A stretch of DNA of 14,511 bases from Theodoxus fluviatilis. Taxonomy: Eukaryota > Mollusca > Gastropoda > Cycloneritida > Neritidae. Shown piece after piece: positions 1 through 6,556 of this stretch (the stretch's first letter is position 1; every line of letters starts with the position of its first letter). The notes under the pieces were generated by a model that had not been told where the DNA came from, made no database searches, and saw only the letters and a program-made list of their open reading frames with translations. A program made the translations under genes and the position numbers. The stretch lies in contig JAWQFJ010015209.1 in NCBI GenBank assembly GCA_034096865.1, positions 1-14,511 on the forward strand, written 5' to 3'.

Positions 1-3000
1 AGTGAGGTATAGGGACTAGGAGGGAAAGGACAGGCAGTATGGGCAGTGAGGTATAGGACAGGAGGGAAGGCAGGCAGGCGGTATGGTCAGTGAGGTATAG
101 GGACAGGAGGGAAAGCTGCAGGCAGGTATGGGCAGTGAGGTAGTAGGGACAGAGGGAAGGCAGGCAGGTATGGGCAGTGAGGTATAGGACAGGAGGGAAG
201 GCAGGCAGCTGGTATGGGCATTGAGGTATAGGTACAGGAGGGAAAGTGCAGGCAGGTATGGGCAGTGAGGTATAGGGACAGGAGGGAAAGGCAGGCAGGT
301 ATGGGCAGTGAGGTATAGGGACTGGAGGGAAGGCAGGCAGGTCAGGTATGGGCAGTGAGGTATAGGGACAGGAGGGAAAGGCAGGCAGGCATGTATGGCA
401 GTGAGGTATAGGGACAGAGGAAATGGCAGCCAGGTATGGGCAGTGAGGTATAGGGAAGGAGGGAAAGGCAGGCAGTGCAGGTATGGGCAGTGAGTTAGGG
501 ACAGGAGGGAAAGGCCAGGCAGTATGGGCAGTGAGTATAGGGACAGGTAGGTGAAAGAGGCAGGCAGGTATGGGCAGTGAGGTGTGAGGATCAGGAGGGA
601 AAGGCAGGCAGTATGGGCAGTGAGGTTAGGACAGGCAGGGACAGGCAGGCAGGTATGGGCAGTGAGGTATAGGGACAGGAGTGAAAGGCAGGCAGGTATG
701 GGCAGTGAGGTATAGGGACAGGAGGGAAAGGCAGGCAGGCATGTATGGGCAGTGAGGTATAGGGACAGGAGGGAAAGGCAGGCAGGTATGGGCAGTGAGG
801 TATAGGGGACAGGAGGGAAAGGCAGCGGCAGGTATGGGCAGTGAGGTATAGGGACAGGTAGGAAAGGCAGGCAGGTATGGGCAGTGAGGTAAGGACAGGA
901 GGGAAAGCAGCAGGTATGGCAGGTATAGGGGACAGGAGGGAAAGGCAAGGCAGGCATGGTATGGCAGTGAGGTATAGGGACAGGAGGGAAAGGCAGGCAG
1001 GTATGGGCAGTGAGGTATAGGGACAGGAGGGAAAGGCAGGCAGGCTAGTGGCAGTGAGGTATAGGGACAGGAGGGAAAGGCAGGCAGGCAGGTATGGGCA
1101 TTGAGGTATAGGGACAGGAGGGAAGGCAGGCAGGTATGGGCAGTGAGGTATAGGACAGGAGGGAAAGGTCAGGCAGGTATGGGCAGTGAGGTATAGGACA
1201 GGAGGGAAAGGCAGGCAGGTATGGGCAGTGAGGTATAGGGACAGGATGGAATGGCAGGCAGGTATCGGGCAGTGAGGTATAGGGACAGGAGGGAAAGGCA
1301 GGCAGGCAGGTATCGGCAGTGAGGTATAGGGACAGGAGGGAAAGCAGGCAGGTAGGTATGGGCAGTGAGGTATAGGGACAGGAGGGAAAGGCAGGCAGTT
1401 ATGGGCAGTGAGGTATAGGGACAGGAGGGAAAGACAAGCAGGAAGGTATGGGCAGTGAGGTATAGGGACAGGAGGGAAAGCAGGCAGGCAGGTATGGGCA
1501 GTGAGGTATAGGGACAGGAGGGAAAGGCAGGCAGGTATGGGCAGTGAGGTATAGGGACAGGAGGGAAGGCAGGCAGGCAGGTATGGGCAGTGAGGTATAG
1601 GACAGGAGGGAAAGGCAGGCAGGTATGGGCAGTGAGGTATAGGGACAGGAGGGAAAGGCAGGCAGGCAGGTATGGGCAGTGAGGTATAGGGACAGGAGGG
1701 AAAGGCAGGCAGGTATGGGCAGTGAGGTATAGGGACAGAAGGAAAGGCAGGTAGGTAGGTATGGCAGTGAGGTATAGGGACAGGAGGGAAAGGCAGGCAG
1801 GTATGGGCAGTGAGGTATAGGACAGGAGGGAAAGGCAGCAGGCAGGTATGGGCAGTGAGGTATAGGGACAGGAGGGAAAGGCAGGCAGGTATGGGCAGTG
1901 AGGTATAGGGACAGGAGGGAAAGACAGCAGGCAGGTATGGGCAGTGAGGTATAGGGACAGGAGGGAAAGGCAGGCAGGTATGGGCAGTGAGGTATAGGGA
2001 CAGAAGGAAAGGCAGGCAGGCAGGTATGGGCAGTGAGGTATAGGGACAGGAGGGAAAGGCAGGCAGGTATGGGCAGTGAGGTATATGGACAGGAGGGAAA
2101 GGCAGCAGGCAGGTATGGGCAGTGAGGTATAGGGACAGGAGGGAAAGGCAGCAGGCAGGTATGGGCAGTGAGGTATAGGGACAGGAGGGAAAGGCAGGCA
2201 GCAGTATGGGCAGTGAGGTATAGGGACAGGAGGGAAAGGCAGGCAGGTATGGGCAGTGAGGTATAGGGACAGGAGGGAAGGCAGGCAGGCAGGTATGGGC
2301 AGTGAGGTATAGGGACAGGAGGGAACAGGCAGGCAGGGTATGGGCAGTGAGGTATAGGACAGGAGGGAAAGGCAGGCAGTTATGGGCAGTGAGGTATAGG
2401 GACAGGAGGGAAAGGCAGGCAGGTATGGGCAGTGAGGTATAGGGACAGGAGGGAAAGGCAGGCAGGCAGGTATGGGCAGTGAGGTATAGGGACAGGAGGG
2501 AAAGGCAGGCAGGCAGGTATGGGCAGTGAGGTATAGGAACAGGAGGAAAAGGCAGGCAGGTATGGTATGGGCAGTGAGGTATAGAGACAGAAGGGAAAGG
2601 CAGGCAGGCAGGTATGGGCAGTGAGGTATAGGGACAGAGGGAAAGACAGGCAGGCAGGTATGGGCAGTGAGGTATAGGGACAGGAGGGAACGGCAGGCAG
2701 GCAGGTATGGGCAGTGAGGTGTAGGAACAGGAGGGAAAGGCAGGCAGGTATGGGCAGTGAGGTATAGGGACAGGAGGGAAAGGCAGGCAGGCAGGTATGG
2801 GCAGTGAGGTATAGGGACAGGAGGGAAAGGCAGGCAGGTATGGTATGGGCAGTGAGGTATAGAGACAGAAGGGAAAGGCAGGCAGGCAGGTATGGGCAGT
2901 GAGGTATAGGGACAGGAGGGAAAGGCAGGCAGGTATGGGCAGTGAGGTATAGGGACAGGAGGGAAAGGCAGGCAGGTATGGGCAGTGAGGTATAGGGACA

Positions 3001-3205
3001 GGAGGGAAAGGCAGGCAGGCAGGTATGGGCAGTGAGGTATAGGGACAGGAGGGAAAGGCAGGCAGGCAGGTATGGGCAGTGAGGTATAGAGACAGGAGGG
3101 AAAGGCAGGCAGGTATGGTATGGGCAGTGAGGTATAGAGACAGAAGGGAAAGGCAGGCAGGCAGGTATGGGCAGTGAGGCACAGAGACAGAGAGGAAAGA
3201 CAGGC
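1..3205 (-). repeat. G-rich 43/47-bp minisatellite array, left arm
   Basis: Tandem units run to the window start, roughly 70 of them. Each unit carries the landmarks GGTATGGGCAGTGAGG, TATAGGGACAGGAGGG and AAAGGCAGGCA. Most length variation is in the GGCA tetranucleotide: two copies give 43 bp and three give 47 bp. Variant units near the inner edge have GAGACAGAAGGG or a duplicated TATGG. The first unit (about 3176-3205) is degenerate. From 1 to about 1440 many units carry single-base losses or gains, which looks like poor consensus or relaxed homogenisation. The strand given is relative to the C-rich unit read forward in the right arm. Confidence 0.97.
2489..3160 (-). repeat. Six-unit higher-order repeat, left array
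   Basis: The variant GAGACAGAAGGG starts at 2584, 2862 and 3137, a spacing of 278 and 275 bp or six basic units. Each time the neighbouring outer unit has a duplicated TATGG (GGTATGGTATGGG). Internal members of the three blocks differ, so this is a partial higher-order period rather than an exact one. Confidence 0.75.
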
Positions 3206-3399
3206 AATTGCTGGAGGCAGGCTGCCTGTTGCTGGCCTCACGGTGGGACCACGACCCTGCCCCCAGGGGGGAGCATATCATTATCGACTGACCCGCCCTC
3301 CCGCCTGGATCGATGCTGCAGTGTGTAGCGCCACAGGTCCCGAGACACGCGCCTGCTGTATGCCAATTGCCTCTCCCTCTCTCCCTCCATGGGCAGCCC

Positions 3400-3402
<3 letters not shown>
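3206..3402. other. Unclassified arm segment between minisatellite and CT repeat, left
   Basis: About 200 bp of mixed, fairly GC-rich sequence, identical by eye to the reverse complement of 6360-6556 except for one C at its inner edge. No coding or RNA signal recognised. Open frames crossing it owe their length to the CT repeat or the minisatellite. Confidence 0.6.

Positions 3403-3489
<87 letters not shown>
3403..3489 (+). repeat. (CT)n microsatellite, left arm
   Basis: Uninterrupted CT dinucleotide of 87 bases. It mirrors the GA tract of the right arm, which is one base shorter. Confidence 0.99.
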
Positions 3490-3491
<2 letters not shown>

Positions 3492-3533
3492 GCACCCTCC
3501 TTTCACTTTCTTTTGACATTCTTTCACTTTTTT
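3490..3533. other. Pyrimidine-rich link
   Basis: Short T/C-rich stretch with repeated CTTTC-type words between the CT repeat and the dispersed repeat. It is mirrored at 6230-6273. Confidence 0.5.
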
Positions 3534-3578
3534 GACTCACATGCGAAGCAAAAGTGAGTCTATGTACTGAGCCGTGTC

Positions 3579-3632
3579 GTCCGTCCGTCCGGGCGTCCGT
3601 GCGTCCGTCCGGGCGTCCGTCCGGGCGTCCGT
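3579..3632 (+). repeat. GTCC/GGGC-rich short tandem repeat, left
   Basis: Tetranucleotide GTCC units interleaved with GGGC, giving a 12-bp sub-period (GTCCGTCCGGGC). It lies at the head of the dispersed repeat. Confidence 0.85.
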
Positions 3633-3739
3633 AAAAAACTTAAACGTTGGATTTTTCTCGGAGACTATTAAGTCTATCAACACCAAATGTGGCATGATGG
3701 TGTATGATGACAAGGCCTCAAAAAACATACATAGTGAAA

Positions 3740-3771
3740 TGACCTTGCTTCAAGGTCAAGGTCACAGGAGC
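3740..3771 (+). repeat. 32-bp internal direct repeat, copy 1 (left arm)
   Basis: Identical by eye to 3903-3934. It begins with TGACCTTGCTTCAAGGTCA, a short palindrome with a 3-base centre, followed by a second AGGTCA and CAGGAGC. Confidence 0.9.
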
Positions 3772-3902
3772 CATAAATGTGGTCTCAAAAACAGTCATTT
3801 TTCACATTTTCCCAATTTTCTCCCACGTTATTGAGAATGGCGACCTTAGCTACAAGTGGTGTATAGGTCAAAGCAAGCCCTATCTTTTGATACCAGTTTG
3901 GT

Positions 3903-3934
3903 TGACCTTGCTTCAAGGTCAAGGTCACAGGAGC
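3903..3934 (+). repeat. 32-bp internal direct repeat, copy 2 (left arm)
   Basis: Second copy, 163 bp downstream of copy 1. Both copies recur in inverted orientation in the right arm, around 5829-5860 and 5992-6023. Confidence 0.9.
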
Positions 3935-4383
3935 TTTTCAAAGTTGGATTGTATACATATTTTGAAGTGACCTTGACCCTGAACTATGGAAGATAACTGT
4001 TTCAAACTTAACAATTATGTGGGGCACATGTTATACTTTCCTCATGAGACACATTTGGTCACATATCATCAAGGTCAAGGTCACTTTGACCCTTATGAAA
4101 TGTGACCAAAATGGGGTAGTGAACCACTAAAAGTGACTATATCTCATGGTAGAAAGTGCCAATAAGCACCATTGTGCTTCCTATGTCTTGAAATAACAGC
4201 TTTGTGTTGCATGACCTTGGATGACCTTGACCTTGGGTCAAGGTCACATGTATTTTGGTAGGAAAAATGTGTAAAGCATTTCTTTGTGTATGATGTCATA
4301 GGTAGGTTTAGTTGTTTGACCTTGACCTTGAAGGTCACCTGAAGGTCAAGGTCATATAAAGGTCAAGGTCAAGCATGTGAGTC

Positions 4384-4571
4384 GTATGGGCTTTGCCCTT
4401 CTTGTCTTCTTTTTTACACATGCCTTCTTACTGCTTCACACTATCTTTCTTTGCCCAGATACGCACACAGACACGCAAGCATGAATATTTACATACATAT
4501 ACATATACTCGTGTACACACGGGCAAACTACTTCTCGATTCCTGCTTTTCCTTTTTACCTATCATGCATCT
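4384..4571. other. Mixed arm segment, left
   Basis: Unclassified sequence between the dispersed repeat and the C block, with T-rich stretches and a CA/TA-alternating patch around 4459-4525. Short frames starting near 4393 and 4451 have only low-complexity continuations through the C block (Pro-rich). No gene supported. Confidence 0.5.
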
Positions 4572-4615
4572 CCCCCCCCCTCCCCCCTCCCCCCCTCCCC
4601 CCCTCGCCCCCCCCC
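4572..4615 (+). repeat. Interrupted poly-C block, left arm
   Basis: C runs of 9, 6, 7, 7 and 9 separated by single T or TCG. The run lengths match the right arm exactly, which is striking for sequence this prone to slippage. Confidence 0.97.
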
Positions 4616-4806
4616 TTCCTCCCTTCTTCCAGCAGTGACCTTTGTTTATCCTCTCTCCTTGACAGGATCTGTCATCTCCGCATCCTCCCTCCTACCCACA
4701 CCCACCCACCCACCACCACAATTCCTCCACTATTTCCCCTGTTTAAAGCTGGAGGCAATCTACCTTTGAATTCGTATTTCGCTTTACCAATTTATTGCCA
4801 CCAGTA
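4616..4806. other. Innermost segment of left arm
   Basis: Unclassified sequence with an ACCC/CACC-rich patch (about 4692-4720), ending at the spacer. No gene or known repeat recognised. Confidence 0.5.
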
Positions 4807-4955
4807 GTGTAACTCACAGGACACATAGCGCACGCGCACTTACTCTCTCGTAAAGCATGTCCTTTCCTGCCTCAGCGGGTCTATTTTACGGCACGTCCGG
4901 TTGGCACGCTTAAGGCCAACCTTGGTCAACAAAATCAGTTTTGCTCTGGTTACAA
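4807..4955. other. Non-palindromic spacer of the inverted repeat
   Basis: The perfect pairing ends at 4806/4956. After one mismatch (4807/4955) six more bases pair (TGTAAC at 4808-4813 with GTTACA at 4949-4954), so the strictly unpaired core is 4814-4948. The core carries no recognisable gene, repeat family or sequencing-adapter-like sequence. It is ordinary mixed-composition DNA with a small hairpin near its right end. Confidence 0.85.
4899..4921. repeat. Small inverted repeat (hairpin) in the spacer
   Basis: GGTTGGC (4899-4905) pairs with GCCAACC (4915-4921) around a 9-base loop. It has no U-run or other terminator context. A 7-bp stem can arise by chance, so no function is claimed. Confidence 0.5.
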
Positions 4956-5146
4956 TACTGGTGGCAATAAATTGGTAAAGCGAAATACGAATTCAAAGGT
5001 AGATTGCCTCCAGCTTTAAACAGGGGAAATAGTGGAGGAATTGTGGTGGTGGGTGGGTGGGTGTGGGTAGGAGGGAGGATGCGGAGATGACAGATCCTGT
5101 CAAGGAGAGAGGATAAACAAAGGTCACTGCTGGAAGAAGGGAGGAA
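4956..5146. other. Innermost segment of right arm
   Basis: Reverse complement of 4616-4806. No gene recognised. Confidence 0.5.
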
Positions 5147-5190
5147 GGGGGGGGGCGAGGGGGGGAGGGGGGGAGGGGGGAGGGGGGGGG
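5147..5190 (-). repeat. Interrupted poly-G block, right arm
   Basis: G runs of 9, 7, 7, 6 and 9 with single A or CGA interruptions. Exact mirror of the left C block. The G-rich strand has G-quadruplex potential. Confidence 0.97.
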
Positions 5191-5378
5191 AGATGCATGA
5201 TAGGTAAAAAGGAAAAGCAGGAATCGAGAAGTAGTTTGCCCGTGTGTACACGAGTATATGTATATGTATGTAAATATTCATGCTTGCGTGTCTGTGTGCG
5301 TATCTGGGCAAAGAAAGATAGTGTGAAGCAGTAAGAAGGCATGTGTAAAAAAGAAGACAAGAAGGGCAAAGCCCATAC
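5191..5378. other. Mixed arm segment, right
   Basis: Reverse complement of 4384-4571. No gene supported. Confidence 0.5.
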
Positions 5379-5390
5379 GACTCACATGCT

Positions 5391-6023
5391 TGACCTTGAC
5401 CTTTATATGACCTTGACCTTCAGGTGACCTTCAAGGTCAAGGTCAAACAACTAAACCTACCTATGACATCATACACAAAGAAATGCTTTACACATTTTTC
5501 CTACCAAATTTACATGTGACCTTGACCCAAGGTCAAGGTCATCCAAGGTCATGCAACACAAAGCTGTTATTTCAAGACATAGGAAGCACAATGGTGCTTA
5601 TTGGCACTTTCTACCATGAGATATAGTCACTTTTAGTGGTTCACTACCCCATTTTGGTCACATTTCATAAGGGTCAAAGTGACCTTGACCTTGATGATAT
5701 GTGACCAAATGTGTCTCATGAGGAAAGTATAACATGTGCCCCACATAATTGTTAAGTTTGAAACAGTTATCTTCCATAGTTCAGGGTCAAGGTCACTTCA
5801 AAATATGTATACAATCCAACTTTGAAAAGCTCCTGTGACCTTGACCTTGAAGCAAGGTCAACCAAACTGGTATCAAAAGATAGGGCTTGCTTTGACCTAT
5901 ACACCACTTGTAGCTAAGGTCGCCATTCTCAATAACGTGGGAGAAAATTGGGAAAATGTGAAAAATGACTGTTTTTGAGACCACATTTATGGCTCCTGTG
6001 ACCTTGACCTTGAAGCAAGGTCA
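5391..6023. promoter_or_regulatory. Cluster of AAGGTCA motifs, right
   Basis: Mirror of the left motif cluster, with the same pairs and spacing. Together the arms hold about 40 exact copies, all within 2.3 kb of DNA around the spacer. Confidence 0.4.
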
Positions 6024-6130
6024 TTTCACTATGTATGTTTTTTGAGGCCTTGTCATCATACACCATCATGCCACATTTGGTGTTGATAGACTTAATAGTC
6101 TCCGAGAAAAATCCAACGTTTAAGTTTTTT

Positions 6131-6184
6131 ACGGACGCCCGGACGGACGCCCGGACGGACGCACGGACGCCCGGACGGACGGAC
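6131..6184 (-). repeat. GGAC/GCCC-rich short tandem repeat, right
   Basis: Reverse complement of the left GTCC block, with the same 12-bp sub-period. Confidence 0.85.
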
Positions 6185-6271
6185 GACACGGCTCAGTACA
6201 TAGACTCACTTTTGCTTCGCATGTGAGTCAAAAAAGTGAAAGAATGTCAAAAGAAAGTGAAAGGAGGGTGC

Positions 6272-6273
<2 letters not shown>

Positions 6274-6359
<86 letters not shown>
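6274..6359 (+). repeat. (GA)n microsatellite, right arm
   Basis: Uninterrupted GA dinucleotide of 86 bases, mirror of the left CT tract. Arg-Glu coding frames through it are low-complexity artefacts. Confidence 0.99.
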
Positions 6360-6364
<5 letters not shown>

Positions 6365-6556
6365 GCTGCCCATGGAGGGAGAGAGGGAGAGGCAATTGGC
6401 ATACAGCAGGCGCGTGTCTCGGGACCTGTGGCGCTACACACTGCAGCATCGATCCAGGCGGGAGGGCGGGTCAGTCGATAATGATATGCTCCCCCCTGGG
6501 GGCAGGGTCGTGGTCCCACCGTGAGGCCAGCAACAGGCAGCCTGCCTCCAGCAATT
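6360..6556. other. Unclassified arm segment between GA repeat and minisatellite, right
   Basis: Reverse complement of 3206-3402 with one extra base at the GA junction. No gene recognised. Confidence 0.6.

Larger units (their letters stand above)
3740..4372. promoter_or_regulatory. Cluster of AAGGTCA (nuclear-receptor-half-site-like) motifs, left
   Basis: About 20 exact AAGGTCA or TGACCTT words occur in about 630 bp, many as head-to-tail pairs with a 6-base period (AAGGTCAAGGTCA) and some as divergent pairs. AGGTCA is the core half-site of many nuclear receptors, and TCAAGGTCA is the extended half-site used by the ERR and NR5A families (established knowledge). Whether anything binds here is inference; the motif may simply be part of the transposon sequence. 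Confidence 0.4.
3534..4383 (+). repeat. Dispersed-repeat-like element rich in AAGGTCA, left copy
   Basis: An 850-bp block bounded by an 11-bp inverted repeat, GACTCACATGC (3534-3544) and GCATGTGAGTC (4373-4383). It begins with GCGAAGCAAAAGTGAGTC, then a GTCC-rich head, then sequence holding about 20 exact AAGGTCA/TGACCTT motifs. There is no convincing open reading frame; the 60-90-codon frames present are unremarkable. From memory, GTCC-headed, AAGGTCA-rich interspersed repeats of this style occur in mollusc genomes. I cannot assign a named family and see no target-site duplication, so the true ends may lie elsewhere (for example in the GGGCTTTGCCC stretch just after 4388). Confidence 0.6.
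1..4806 (+). repeat. Left arm of giant inverted repeat (truncated by window start)
   Basis: Read outward from the spacer, this arm is the reverse complement of the right arm. Paired positions sum to 9762 near the spacer (for example 4801-4806 with 4956-4961) and to 9762-9763 further out. By eye the non-satellite portion (3206-4806) differs from its partner at two places: a TATTTTGG/TAAATTTGG difference near 4251-4258, and one extra C in the right arm at the inner edge of the CT microsatellite (near 3402). The pairing continues through the minisatellite to about 2465, then becomes untraceable among similar units. The arm probably continues left of the window, because the right array is about 1 kb longer than the visible left array. 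Confidence 0.93.
5379..6229 (-). repeat. Dispersed-repeat-like element rich in AAGGTCA, right copy
   Basis: Inverted copy of the left element, one base longer because of the TAAATTT/TATTTT difference near 5505-5512. It is bounded by GACTCACATGC (5379-5389) and GCATGTGAGTC (6219-6229). No intact coding frame. Confidence 0.6.

Noticed and set aside
1..3205. Telomeric or centromeric satellite
   Set aside because: The unit is unlike TTAGGG-type telomere repeats, and the array is short, inverted and flanked by ordinary DNA; nothing identifies a centromere.
3403..3489. Arg-Glu or Ser-Leu repeat proteins from the CT/GA tract
   Set aside because: Dinucleotide microsatellite translation only.
16..3527. 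Reverse-strand open frames of 275-978 codons across the left array
   Set aside because: Same composition effect on the complementary arm; no start context, domain or codon signature.
4393..4807. Pro-rich proteins of 81-133 codons near the C block, duplicated in the right arm
   Set aside because: Low-complexity translation of the C runs; the duplication follows from the inverted repeat and is not independent evidence of coding.
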